This document shows, piece after piece, positions 11,335 through 22,814 of a stretch of 64,000 nt of DNA. The DNA is from Tethya wilhelma (Eukaryota; Porifera; Demospongiae; Tethyida; Tethyidae), in NCBI GenBank assembly GCA_964030475.1, contig CAXIPT010000005.1, forward strand, positions 3,376,097 through 3,440,096, read 5' to 3'. The notes under the pieces are model-generated. The model was not told the DNA's origin. It saw only the letters and a list, made by a program, of their open reading frames with translations, and did not search any database. Positions within the stretch are counted from its first letter, which is position 1. Every line of letters begins with the position of its first letter. A program made the translations under genes and the position numbers.

Positions 11335-12493
11335 CGAGGGGTCCGAAACTCCCTTGAAATCTCGTACGCTACCTGCTGAAATCTCGTTTGAAATCTTGAA
11401 ATCTTTGGAAATCTTGCTTGAAATCTCGAAATCTTCGGTCTCAGGGAAATTTGAAATCTCTGATTTGAGCACAAAGTTCGTAAACTTACCGCATACTTTT
11501 GTTTATGATTTGATCACGTGATCACCTGCTAACGTACGTACGTGGCTGTGTTTATACCGACACTATGCACTGAAGCAAAGTTATCTGATTGCAAGTTAGC
11601 TCCAGATGGCGACAAAGAAAAAATGGATGTGTTTCAACTTAAGTCACAATCAGTATTCTTCTTGACAGAGAAACTGGTTGAAGTTTCAGGTCATTGCTAG
11701 CTACTGGCCAGTCTCTCAGTTGTCAGGACCGTCACCTCATGATGATGATATGGGGCAGAACTTTTGCAATACCATTAAATTTTACTGAGTTCTTTTTTTT
11801 TCCTGAAATTATCCACACACCTAACATGAAACAATTCACCACAATATGTCTACACATTGTACCATCTTTCTCCAAGAAGTCAGACTGTCTGATGTCCCCG
11901 GGCGCAGAAAATGAATTGAAATTTTTTTGTACTCACACAGAAGCTGAGATATGCTTGGCTAATGGGTCACACCTCAACCTTTCCCCATATATAGTGATTA
12001 AGTTAAAGCTGTACTATGATGTGTTTGTATTTATTTCAGTATGGATGTTTATGTGCATTAACAAGATGAGGTCACAGCAAAAATATGAACTTAAACATAA
12101 CAGTTTGGCCATGGTTGATAATTTACAAGGCTTTTTTTTGATGTCTCATGTGTCTTGATATCAAGTTATAAATCTTGAAATCGCCGAAATTTTGCGTGAA
12201 ATCTTGAAATCTTACGTGAAATCTTGAAATCTTATGTGAAATCTTGAAATCAGTCATGAAATCTCGAAATCTGTTGTGAAATTTTCAAAGAAATCTCGCA
12301 TGAAATCCTGAAATCTGTGTGAAATCTTGAAATCTCTATGTGAAATCTTGAAATCTTTCGTGAAATCTGAAAATCTTGAAATCTCATGTGAAATCTGGAA
12401 ATCTTTGAAATCTCGAGTGAAATCCTGAAATCTATTCCAAATCTTGAGATTTCGAAATCTCGTACAGCATTTTTAGGAGTTTCGGACCCCTCG
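11335..12493. mobile_element. DNA transposon with 8-bp target duplication and subterminal repeats (hAT-like), non-autonomous
   Basis: Perfect 18-bp terminal inverted repeats CGAGGGGTCCGAAACTCC (11335-11352 and complement 12476-12493) are flanked by an exact 8-bp duplication AGCAGCAC (11327-11334, 12494-12501). Both ends carry many short degenerate repeats of TGAAATCTTGAAATC (11353-11460 and about 12165-12450), inverted relative to each other. Such clusters bind transposase in hAT elements. No transposase is encoded; the 154-codon open frame in the middle resembles nothing I know. An 8-bp duplication fits hAT best, but P or Merlin types are not excluded. It sits about 85 bp upstream of the twinfilin ATG, so probably in promoter or 5' UTR. 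Confidence 0.88.
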
Positions 12494-12553
12494 AGCAGCA
12501 CAGAGTGAGTTGACTTGAATGAGGGGCGTGACCAACGATCACGAGGTATCCCA

Positions 12554-12561
12554 TGACGTCA
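12554..12561. promoter_or_regulatory. CRE-like palindrome TGACGTCA
   Basis: Consensus cAMP-response/ATF site. It would lie about 145 bp upstream of the twinfilin start if the 1.16-kb transposon were removed. Function is inferred from motif and position only. Confidence 0.35.
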
Positions 12562-12599
12562 CAATCGAGATCCTTGATCGATCGAGCGAGCACATGCCC

Positions 12600-13567
12600 A
12601 GTCTGTTAGTCACCGGGCACCAACCGTGAATACGCAGCTCCACACTGCTGCTAGAGCTTCTGTGAGCTAGATTGACTTCTCCAGAATGCAGATGGAAATT
12701 CATAGAAGGGCCAAGAACCAGAGTGGCCTATCCAACAATTAAAATTAATTGCTGAAAAGCCCAAAAAATTAATAAAAATCAGAGATCCACTTCTACAAAA
12801 TGCACAAAGTTACTGAAAATCTCCAGCTCCAAAATACAACTTTAACCATATTTTAGAGTTTAGGAGGTCAACTCAGGGGCTCATGAATTAGGCCACTCTG
12901 ATTCTCAACCTTCTAATTATTAATTAATACCTGCATGGTCCCATCCTATAATAATTATTATAGCCTTAGCGATGTTAAAAGACAAGTGAGCTCATACAAT
13001 GTATACATACATGTCATATACTGTATACCACCTACTGTGATGTGTGACACAAGAAACATATTATTGGCGAACAGCAATATTAATTGTAACTATATAAAAC
13101 CATAACAACAGCCAATATACTGTATTATTATCCACAAAAACAAAATTAATATTATTGTAGAATTTGTTGGTATATATTTTTTGTTGTCTGTTCTGTTAAC
13201 TAAAAATTTTTAAAAAATAAGCAGTGTAGGAATGGGTAGTGCTGTAAAAAGTATTGGAACAAGGAATGGTCTCAATTTCGGCACATGACTACTTCATTTT
13301 CAGTTTTGATCCCTCCGCATAGCTAATTGTTATAAAGTTAAAAGCTTTNTACTGAGTTTGAAATTCCCCTTTGAACCCGTGCGTTAATAAGAACGCCAAA
13401 AATTGCAATCTGCACGTAGTTGCGCGGACAATGTAGTCAGACTTTGGAGGCTGCTCCTTGCAAAAGTAATTGGTATTTTAGCTTAAAATTTTTTCTGGTT
13501 ACTTCTATTAAGTTGTTTTGTATGTATAATCACTCAGAGTACCAAATCGCTGAGGTAGCTTTTCTAG
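12600..13567. other. AT-rich stretch without supported gene; N at 13349
   Basis: No complete exon is visible. About 13412-13470 has Cys-bearing coding-like sequence on the + strand that could be an upstream piece of the P2X7-C-like gene, but borders are unclear. Confidence 0.3.
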
Positions 13568-13906
13568 CGTGGACACCCTACTGTGTGCCTTAATGTTTGG
13601 GTTTTACAAACTAGCTTCTTCACCTACCGATATCACTATGGGACACGAGATATACGAGAAACACCACAACATGAGTGAGTTACCTATAAATATTATTAAT
13701 TGTACATTAATTTACTAACTGCTTTACATTACCTTTTCAGGCAATACAGGTTTACTGCTTACCGACAGCTAACTTACTGGTGCTGGGGGTGGTTAGGAAG
13801 GACAGTACGAGTTACGCTACCTAGTTGTGCTGTTTCAAAAATACGGACTAAATTTCCATCTACTGATGGGAATTACACTGGATTCAAGTACCCACCACTA
13901 ACATAA
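13568..13906 (+). CDS. P2X7-receptor-C-like (zinc-binding intracellular) domain protein, last two exons
   Basis: Exon 13568-13674 (after TTTTCTAG, donor GA|GTGAGT) joins exon 13741-13906 (after ACCTTTTCAG) in phase, with TAA at 13904. The product contains CLNVWVLQTSFF and YRYHYGTRDIRETPQHEQYR, then AYRQLTYWCWGWLGRTVRV and LPSCAVSKIRTKFPSTDGNY. The AYRQ...W.W..LG...R..LPSC.V..IR..FP..DG.YTGF signature is that of the P2X7 C-terminal intracellular domain, which in invertebrates also occurs in proteins without any receptor channel. No membrane segment is seen. Upstream exons with the remaining Cys/His ligands were not found, so this may be a 5'-truncated copy. It converges on the THAP gene, with stops 103 bp apart; the two may be cargo of one mobile element. 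Confidence 0.7.
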
Positions 13907-14009
13907 CTGAATCCAAACTTTTCATCATGCACATATCTCACGAATTCATTTACTTGAACAATGGCTTACAATCAATAATTATTGTTAATGATAGTTGCAG
14001 AATCTGATA

Positions 14010-16939
14010 TTATAAACTGAATCTACTCTTATGACTTTTGATGGCAGTCGGCTTATCAGGTCTCTCATACTGGCTGCTGAGAGGAGCTGGGGTATCATCA
14101 GAAAGCGGTTCGATAATTCCGTCCTTACATCGTCTGATGGTTTCTTTCAAAAGTATATCAACATATTCTGCATATCAAAATAGATTAACTATAATTTTAT
14201 GTTGATGTAATACATTCATAATGAACACTTACTGTAAGTGGGATTGACAGTAACTTTCCGTACAATGTGTCCACCTTTTTTGTATTTTGGATAGAGAATA
14301 TCGTAGCGTTCTTCACCTTTCAGAGTGACTGCTTGTGTTCTACTGGAGTTTTCATTGAAATGAAGAGCTGCAAGAGATAACCTAAATGACAGAAGGGTGG
14401 GGAGGGAGGGGGTATATTAGTGAGCACAACAAAATTTCCACTCCTTACTCACCTGCAATTCATTCCATTGTACGAAAGTGGTACATACTTTGGAGCGAAG
14501 TGTATGATCACACTGTGGTAAGCTTCAAGTGATGATGTCTGATACACTGGTGACAATCTGCATATATCCTTGCACAGTTGGGAGTTAGTCAGAAGAGGAG
14601 AGAGCTTTTCACTTGCTTTTGAATCTATGTGTGGAATAATAAAATTATAAACTTGGTTTGTCACAATTTCAAGAAACTTACGTCGTTTTAGCCATTTTTT
14701 TTCCTATCAGGACCTCTCAATCTGCTATGAGCACACTTCGGAAATGACTTATTCTTGTGAGTGTGCTTGTTATGGATATGATTCTCAAGAGACAACCATT
14801 TAGCCAACACAGTATCCTGATTCCCATCCAGGGTGGAAGAAACACACCAATATAGATGGTTAATAATACTCCTTTGCCAATTCCCAATTACTTCACAGTC
14901 CTTCTGTTTTGCGGCAGCTTGTATCTTCTTCTTGGAACCTGTAAACAGTGTACAGATGTTATACATGTATTGAATTTCCATATAAAGTTGAGACCAAAAT
15001 TAGAAACTTGGTTTTTACTAACCTTTAGCAACATGCCAGACATCATAGTAATGGGTAATTGTTGGATGACTCTCACGTAACCACTGGTTTATTTGTTTAT
15101 GTCGATCTGTCACCAGCACTTCTACAGTCAATCCCTGCTGTTTGATGTAGTTGAGTACCCTTTCAAGACCTTCCTTTTCCATATGATAACTTCCTCCAAC
15201 TTCATTTGCTCTGTGGTCAAAGAAATTACATTAGCTAATAGACACATTCATTAACACATCTTCATTAGCTTATTCAGGTAACACAACAGAAGGACACACC
15301 TGGACCAGCCTGAAGTCAAGCACTTTGTTGCAAGACATCTCAATAACAGTGTATGAACCAAATTTAGCACTATGTCCAGGACTATCAGCTCTGCCATCTC
15401 CAGTAAGTGCTAGCTTCTTCTTCTGTTCTTTCAAACGAGAGAATAAAGTAAGTTGCCGATCATTCCAGATGGATGATATACTTGGTTGGAGGTACTCTTT
15501 TTGATGACGGAAAAAGGTTCGTAAAGTAATAGTACAATATTTCAAGATACTGAACATCCGAAGAGCTTTGCTTGGCAATGCACCAGCATACAAGATAGCT
15601 GCTGATATACAAATGTTCCCAGCAGGTACATTTCCTAAAGTTGGCTGACTTTCCCATGACCAATTCTTGTGGCATCTTGAACAAGTTTGTGTGACACAAA
15701 GGAAGGAACCTATGACAACCTTCCTTATATCGACACTTCTGCTCAAACAGAATCGGCATACAGTTAACAGCAACAGTAAAGCAGATTCGTATACAATATA
15801 ACACATAGAGGAATCTGTGGAAGCCGATGGGGTGGATGAATCATAACTGTATATGGAGGCATATCATACAATATGACATAATGTAGGGATATACAACATG
15901 TGCAATGTCATTTGATTATGCTTACGATGATGTATCTTCTTGGAGAGTGAATGCGGACGTATCATGCTCAGGTGTTTCCCCTCCCTGTGAAATCTCTGAT
16001 TCTGACTCGGTGCAGGTGTCTGATGGTATGGGACTAGAAGCAAAGGGAGCAACTGAGGCAATAGGTGGTCGACCAGGACCAAGTGAGCACTGGGTACTGA
16101 TACTTCTAACTTGCACTGTTTCAGTACAGCACTGAACTCCAACAGAACGCACATCTGGCTTGATTTTCACTTGCAGACCTAATTTTGTCAATTAGAGTGG
16201 ATTAGCACTTACAGTAAACAACAAAAATTATTCATATTTCAGACATGTAATGCTGAGTAATGTCATGCAGGTGTCACGTACCAATAGATTTTGTCCTAAT
16301 GCTGGTTTGAACCCTAGCATTTTTTCTTTCTGGGGCAGCTTGAACTCCAGCATCACATTGGAGTTGTGTTGGTGCTGCCTCAGATGATATTGGCTCTTGT
16401 GGGAGTTCTGGTTCATTCAGTAATCCAGTTATTATCTAGTAGTAGTAAGTATAGACATGAGCATTGATACTAGCTAGCTAACTTGAACTTGAATATTATT
16501 TTTAATTCTGTCCTGTATAATTATATGCATTGCAAGATCTACTAGGCTTACTCTAGATCTCTCTCTCTTCTCATAAGCAGCTCTCTTTGGCATTGAACCA
16601 TCATGGGTGGAGCTGCTTGATGATCTCTTTCGAGAAAGTAGAGCCTCAGAACTTGGTCCTGCACTGCTAGCCGAAGCTGTGGGCCTCTGGAATACAGTTG
16701 GAATGGCATCAGATTTAAGTCTTCTTCTCTTCTGCATGCCCATCTGAGAAGCAAGCTCTGAGTCAGGCTCAAAGCAGGTAACCTCAAAATGGTCACACTA
16801 TGTTCACTTGGACCTGACCAATTTGCTCTACTTGTTTCACCCATTGGCAACGTAAAACAGGATCTTTGGGAAACTTAAAAAGACTGACATTGTCACTATA
16901 TGTGTTAGAACATCCAGCAGCAACGCAGCGCTTCACCAT
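14010..16939 (-). CDS. THAP-domain transposase-like protein, nine exons, with single-base frameshifts
   Basis: Exons (minus): 16939-16552, 16435-16282, 16178-15926, 15846-15300, 15210-15023, 14938-14682, 14624-14453, 14381-14233, 14167-14010 (TAA). Total is about 755 codons. Exon 1 is a THAP (C2CH zinc) DNA-binding domain: RCVAAGCSN...LFKFPKDP, WSGPSEHS, CDHFEVTCFEPD, RRLKSDAIPTVF. Exon 4 holds the RNase-H-like core start (TGDGRADSPGHSAKFGSYTV); exon 5 has LVTDRHKQI and HYYDVWHVAKG; exon 6 has NHLYWCVSS and NKHTH; the end is LSSQYERPDKPTAIKSHKSRF. These match a THAP/DDE-like family common in invertebrate genomes, kin to P/Kolobok-type transposases. Defects: two single bases are missing in exon 1 (frame shifts near 16826 and 16795), and one A is missing from the eight-A run at 14695-14702. 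The exon 4/5 junction needs a 2-nt donor shift or an extra A. Adding those bases makes every intron phase fit, so the gene decayed recently or the assembly has errors. Confidence 0.82.
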
Positions 16940-17011
16940 GGTGGCTAGAAAACAACAAGCTATGCTTTGTGCTGTGTTCCTTGCGCTGAGAACTCGAGTG
17001 CGTTCCCCCCG

Positions 17012-17019
17012 TGACGTCA
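17012..17019. promoter_or_regulatory. CRE-like palindrome TGACGTCA upstream of the THAP gene
   Basis: Lies 73 bp upstream of the THAP gene ATG (16939) in a short GC-rich patch. Same palindrome as at 12554. Function inferred. Confidence 0.35.
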
Positions 17020-17727
17020 CGCGTAAACCCCGCCCATCAACAAATACATTTCAATCTCATTTTTCAGTGATTTTTTAGCTCAATTCTAGGGGCTATTGTC
17101 CACTGTAGACTTGCAATAAAAAAAAAACAAGCTTGATTTTCCAACTGTACACCACTTGAGCTACAATTTGATACCAAAAAATAATTTTTTCAGTTTTTCA
17201 TGTCAGCCCCCCTTTAAGATATTAATATATCATTTTAAAGCCCTTTCCCTGCTCTATTAAGTGAGTGGCAAATATTTTCTAAAATCCATCAGTGGTGGAG
17301 GTATGGCCTGGAATATGGGCTAGTAAACACAAGCTATCCTGTTTCATCAGGTTGACCTATGTTAAAAATACATTGTTGATCTAATGACCTTACTTGCCAC
17401 TCACTTTACACTTTTATGGTTACTTTAAGCACTTCCTAAGTGGGAAGTTGTTAGGACTAAGTGGCTCTGAGTTAGAACACCTGGCCCTCAGTGATGTTCA
17501 TGTGGGATGCTTCACCTGGGTAGTAGGTATGCTAAATCTGAGCATATCAAAAGTCTACACACTACATTCTGATAAAGTTTCAACCACCTAAAGTAAAAAC
17601 TATAAAGAAATTGACATATTATATCATGGAGCCCCAGATTGGTAAAAGTCTCCCTTAATAACCCGCAAGTAAATCACTTGCGTGTTACTCTTGTTAGGCG
17701 TTTACCTTTCACATTTGTATTTGACAG
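17020..17727. other. Gene-free stretch
   Basis: AT-rich, with no exon I can support and no element borders. Confidence 0.3.
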
Positions 17728-18161
17728 GCTAGCAGCTCTAACCTCACACCTCGTAATTCTTTACGAGGTGAACCCAGATTATATCGAAAAGAAAATTTGA
17801 TTTCAAAGAATTTAATAGAAGTGCTTATCCAAGCATATTATGTCCTGCATGGAGATAACGATTTCATCACTCCAAAAGCCATACTCCACTGCCTGACAGA
17901 TGGACAGTATTGGTATTACTTTGCCATCCAGAAACGTGAAGAGTAAGTATAGGTTTTCACATTAACAAGCAGGAAGAAATAGTGATATTTTCCATCCTAC
18001 AACTCTTTATTTTGACTGTTTTAGACCATGGCCATATAAAATATTGTACAATCTTCATTCATTCCTTGCTACTGCTTACGGTTTGATCATTCATTTACAG
18101 GCATTTCCTAACAATTAGTTGGAGCGCGACTGTCATCTACAATGAGTTTGTTCCCAGTTAA
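17728..18161 (+). CDS. Unrecognised protein, two exons, 5' part missing
   Basis: Exon 17728-17942 (after TTTGACAG; donor GA|GTAAGT) joins exon 18101-18161 (after CATTTACAG) in phase, with TAA at 18159. It encodes about 90 residues: basic start (RGEPRLYRKENLISKN), then LIEVLIQAYYVLHGDNDFIT and CLTDGQYWYYFAIQKREEHF. The LTDGQ.W.YF pattern is reminiscent of the restriction-endonuclease-like fold found in Crinkler-type and other mobile proteins, but this is a weak resemblance. A short open stretch after the stop (about 18162-18216) may be a shifted continuation. No start codon was located. Confidence 0.45.
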
Positions 18162-18630
18162 GAAGAAATGTGCAAGCACGCCTATACTGTTAAGCAGTGG
18201 CTTGAGGAAATCCAGGTACAATTAAATGCTTGATAAAATTGGTTTTTTAAGTGCTGGCACTTGTCAACTAGAAAAAAAATATTGTGGCCCTTAGTATAAA
18301 GTTTCTACATTACTGGTTTCTAAAACACTTGCTAAACCAGATGTTTCTTAATGTGCAGTGCTGCGTCTTATTACTCAAGTCTATTGTAGCTTGATACCAC
18401 TTAATTAGAAAGTTCTGGTCTTTCTTGTACAAGTACATAGGAATGATCGAAGTGTAAGCAGCAAGCAACAAGATAGAATGGTGATTTTGATCTTACATTT
18501 TGAGAAATGTCGTAGTGATAGTTACATTTGTTAAGATGATTTTTCTAGCTAGGATACCAGGCTTTCAAGAGTGTTGCTGTGGTTGTATAGCCCAACCACC
18601 CCTGCACCTACATAGCAAGTGTCAAGCTTA

Positions 18631-18788
18631 CCGTATAGCGGGAAATTTTCGTGGGGGAAAACTTTTGCATTTTCATCTTAAATAGAAATTCGCGGGGAAA
18701 ATTTTCGTGGATTGCGCCTCAACATTACGTGATGACCACATACCTTACAAATTTCGTGGGGGAAAATGAAAATTTCCCCGCTATATGG
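18631..18788. mobile_element. Short TA-type MITE with CCGTATAGC ends
   Basis: Ends CCGTATAGCGGGAAATTTTC and complementary GAAAATTTCCCCGCTATATGG-type sequence form imperfect TIRs. TA precedes the left end (18629-18630); no TA remains on the right. Same family as the better copy at 26861-27069. Confidence 0.65.
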
Positions 18789-19031
18789 AAAAAAAACCTG
18801 CATTAAGCTCTCTCACACGATCGTGAACGTCAGTAGTTCAGCAATGTCCAACACTGCACCTCTCCAAAGTTCTAACTCTAACTTGACATTGTAGAGTAGT
18901 CAATTTCTTGCATAATTCGTAGTTACAATTTACAAAAGTACTTCATTTGCGGCTAAGAGGTAAAACCTATCATCATTTGTTTTTTTTCCCATTGTATAGA
19001 TTTGTGGTGAATGAAGTCTATGATGCTTTTT

Positions 19032-19136
19032 GTCGTACTTGCTCTTGTCACAGTTGTCATGCTCGTTTTAATTGTCGTACTTGCTCTTGTCACAGTTGTC
19101 ATGCTCGTTTTAATTGTCGTACTTGCTCTTGTCACA
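19032..19136. repeat. 42-bp tandem repeat, 2.5 copies
   Basis: Unit begins GTCGTACTTGCTCTTGTCAC and repeats exactly at 19032, 19074 and 19116 (last partial). Confidence 0.9.
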
Positions 19137-19684
19137 TTAATTTTCCATAGAAGATTGAGTTGTAACAGATAAAATATTGTAGTGGTATGCAAATGACAAA
19201 GTTGACTGTAGGACTATGGGAGGTGATTCCCGCCTAATTACTAAGGAGGTAACTTCTTGAAATGAGGGGATACCTGTTTAGAGGGTATCTTTTTGTGTAT
19301 ATATTAGTGGAGGGTGCATTTTCATTGAGGGTCTAGGTTCTTGTACATACAGGGCTGGGGTACTATGTTTTGAAGAGGGCTGTGTTCTTTTTGAGGGGTG
19401 TGTCCAGATATATGATTACATAATTTGCACATGATCATCACATGATAGACGAGTCAGTGGACCCATAGATAATATACTCCGCCCACTCGCTGCAAGGGTA
19501 TATCAAGACGGGAGGCATTTGTCTGACACAACTGAATTTAGTTTGAAGCTGGTATACAAGCGCCGGGAGATGCTAGACTGAGGAAGAAGAAAAGCAGTCC
19601 AGTATAATTTGCGGATGTTGTAGGTTGTAAATGATCAATCTAATACGTTACCATAACCATCCTCAGCTTTTCTTCTCTGTGCGA

Positions 19685-20020
19685 GCAGGACAACCTAAGT
19701 TCAATATCACTGTGGAACAATTGTCATTTCTCTTGGATAACCACTTCACTGTACCTCAAATGGCAGACAGGATTGGGGTATCAATTAAGTTGTTTCTGAC
19801 ATACTGCTGCATTGGAATCCCCCTAGAGAGCAGATGACCTTTCATCTAAAGACTACCACATTGAGGATGTTCTTTCTTGATGTAGAATTCGGGACAGCTT
19901 GCGGGCTGTTTAACCCTGAAGGCTCAATGATGAGGCACCTAATTGCTATCAATAGGTGTAAGTACAGAGTTCTTGCACCACAATCACTTTGGCACATAAT
20001 TTGATGAAATCAGGAGCTTA
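19685..20020 (+). pseudogene. Decayed HTH plus integrase-like (rve) transposon gene, copy 1
   Basis: Following an AG at 19688, the frame reads GQPKFNITVEQLSFLLDNHF and PQMADRIGVS. This is the GRPKF-type helix-turn-helix that precedes an integrase core in a family widespread in fish, cnidarians and sponges. Farther on, out of frame and with stops, come RDSLRAV, NPEGSMMRHLIAIN and RVLAPQSLWHI, matching the (R.SL.R.DPEG...YSVPGPNALWHIDG) linker before the integrase D. Several frame breaks make it non-functional. A second relic lies at 61655-62530. Confidence 0.65.
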
Positions 20021-20339
20021 TGAGTGCTGCGAAGCAGCGGGATGGAGCGTCTAACTAGAGGGAGTATAGTGTTTCACGTTTCGTAAAGCGCCAATACTAT
20101 GAAATTACCTTGTAAGGAAAGTGTGGGGGCATTCCCACTTTTAGCAGACATGTAGTGTAAAATGAATATCATTCATAAACCTACTATATACTGTGTGTAG
20201 AAGATCAGAGATTGTTATGATACCAACACTCATTACCACTTAAAGTACACACCACAGCCCCATACTAGCACCTGCCTAAGGTTGCTTTATATGGTAGTTT
20301 TACTACTGTTTTTACAAAACGTGATTTCACTAGTAAGCC

Positions 20340-21870
20340 GCTCCATCCCGCTGCTTTGGAAGCCGAGAAGTACGGAAGACGAGAAGGGCAATCGGCAATG
20401 CAGTACAAGAAGCGCCGCAATCGCGCCGCGCTGTGCCACATCGCGGATCGCGAAGTGCCGCGATCGCGCCGCACTGTACCGCCTCGTGGATCACGAAGTG
20501 CCGCGTTCGTGCCGACTCGCGGATCGCGATAAATTAAAATATTACCACGCTGTACAACATAGCTAATCATTAATAACATTATTTTACTATAATTATACTT
20601 CCTATACCTATATATGTAACACGTGTATACACTTGCACCTATCGTAGTGTGTTCAATCATAAAAATTATTGTTTATAATTATTATTGACCTCTAACCTCT
20701 GACCTAGATGAGTGTCTTTAATAATGTACAGTAATAGAGAGTTATTCGTTTTAGAATTTGTCAAGGGGAGGTACGACACGGGTGCACCTTTGCTGAGCTG
20801 GAAAATGAGTGCACATGATCAACTCAAGTTTTGTGGTCACATAATTGGAATGTAATTAATGGACTTGCCAGCTCAGCAAGGCACATTGATGTCATACCTC
20901 TGCTGGGTCTAACCAGAGGTCTAACACTGACCATCATTGCATAGTTATTTAATATTTTAATATGCAGATACTTTAAACTAATGTTGTAAGATCTATGAGT
21001 TCTAAAGCGTTGTGTGCTTTGATAACAAGCCTTATGATCCAAAAGTTGCGGGAAATATCAACAGGAAAAGATACATAGCAATGTAGTCATTTAGCCCATT
21101 AAGTTATATTAACTGTGTGAAGAAGGACCTAAATTAAATACCTCCCCATATATAACAATTATGTTATTTAGCACACCCACTTCTTATCACTTGGAATCAA
21201 GATGTACACGGGTGCCTGCACCTAATTAATACCTCGGCCATTTGAAGTCCTCTGTATTATTTAATGACTATGTATTAACTATGTATACCTTCCCTGTTAA
21301 TGTTTCCATCAACTTTTGGCTTGTTATCCAAAGCACACAATGCTTCAGGACTTATACATCTTACAATAATATTATTAGTTTTGTAATCTCTGTATACTAA
21401 AATATTCAATACAATCTTTAATAACTATGCAAAACTTAACTCACTGATGGTCACTGTTAGCCCTAGACGAATCCAGAGACGAATCACTCTCCATCACTGT
21501 GCATTATTTAGAAAGACACTCAACTAGGCCTGAGGTCAGAGGTCAATAATAATAAGAAGAATAATTCATTATAGTATACACACACTACGATAGGTGCAAG
21601 TGTATGCATGTGTTACATAAAGTTATAGGAAGTATAATTATAGTAAAATAATGTTATCAATAGTTAGCTACGCTGTACAGCGCAGTCATAATCTAATTTC
21701 TCGCGGTCCGCTAGTCTGTGCGAACGTGGCACTTCGCGAGGCGGTACTGTGTGGCCCGATCGCAGCACTTCACGATCCATGATGCGGCAAAGTGCGGTGC
21801 AATCACGGCGCTTCGCGTACCGCGTTGCGGATCGCCCTTCTCGTCTTCCGTAGAGAAGTATGGAAGCCGA
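20340..21870. repeat. Large inverted repeat, arms about 400 bp
   Basis: The left arm (about 20340-20770) and right arm (about 21460-21870) are reverse complements with moderate divergence. Shared blocks include GGAAGACGAGAAGGGC, the GC-rich CGATCGCGCC region, ATAACATTATTTTACTATAA, ACTTGCACCTATCGTAGTGT and TTATTGACCTCT(A/G)ACCTC. The loop of about 690 bp has no gene. Either two opposed copies of one repeat or a foldback element; no clean target duplication seen. Confidence 0.7.
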
Positions 21871-21879
21871 GAAGGGCAA

Positions 21880-22025
21880 CTCTGCCCCCGCTTTCCGCCC
21901 TCCGCTTTGGCAGAGCACACTTCCCCTAAAGCGGAAATGACTTCCGCCAAGGCGGAGATCACTTTCCGCCAAAGCGGAGGGCGGGCCGCTTAAGCGGTCC
22001 GCTAAGGCGGAGTTTACTGCAGCCA
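21880..22025. repeat. GC-rich palindrome block 1 (CCGCYWWRGCGG motifs)
   Basis: About nine partly palindromic motifs of the type CCGCTTTGGCGG / CCGCCAAAGCGG / CCGCTAAGGCGG lie 5-15 bp apart in AT-rich surroundings. Each can fold alone or pair with its neighbours. No coding potential. Similar blocks: 22815-22965 and 22985-23105. Confidence 0.75.
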
Positions 22026-22240
22026 AAGCCAAAAGTCTTGTGACTAACTCATGACTTATCGATGAAAGTTTTCTACTATGAATTTTCTGCTTTAGGCTCT
22101 GGGAGGACAACTGAGATATTATACATTATTATAATAATTATTATAATAGTATATACTCTCATAATTATTATTATTTACGAATATAATTATCATTTACTTT
22201 ATACTCTTATGTATGATTCTGTTTTTGGTATGTTTCACCG

Positions 22241-22272
<32 letters not shown>

Positions 22273-22814
22273 CAATATTAGGGTAATAATTATGTCAATT
22301 ACAGAAAACATTTACATACTGCTGTACTTAAAATATATTGGTCATGTCAGTGACTTCAATAATTCTGTACTTAATACTGCTATACAAGTAGTGATGAAAA
22401 CAATGGCATCTAGATCTTATGATCCACAATAGTACCCATCAGATCTCACAATATTATGTCATAGTCCATGCATGAGTAATGTATACTCCATAGTTCAGCT
22501 TACTTGTACATTTTGTAGTGTACACCATAATCAATCGCATGGCAGTCAATGTAAGATTGGTTGCTTGAAATCCATCGCCTCAATTTCTAGCCATTCCGTG
22601 GCACAGGTAATCTCTGGTACCCCGAGTCAACATGATTTCAAAAGTACTATGATATTGTGCATAATAATTAAGGAAGGTTTTTAATAAATTATAGTCAGGA
22701 TTAATAGTTAAATAACTTAGACATAATGATTAATCTACTATGACAGTGTTAATAGCTTCTTTCGGTCAGTTTCTGATTTGTGAGCCCAGATAAGTTGCAA
22801 GTTAATCACGAGAC

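Noticed and set aside
15460..15804. Second minus-strand open frame overlapping THAP exon 4
   Set aside because: Shifted shadow of the transposase-like frame; no independent motif.
20265..20660. Open frames in the GC-rich inverted repeat (also 21664-22110)
   Set aside because: Arg/Ala-rich shadow translation of a palindromic non-coding repeat; arms diverge without codon bias.
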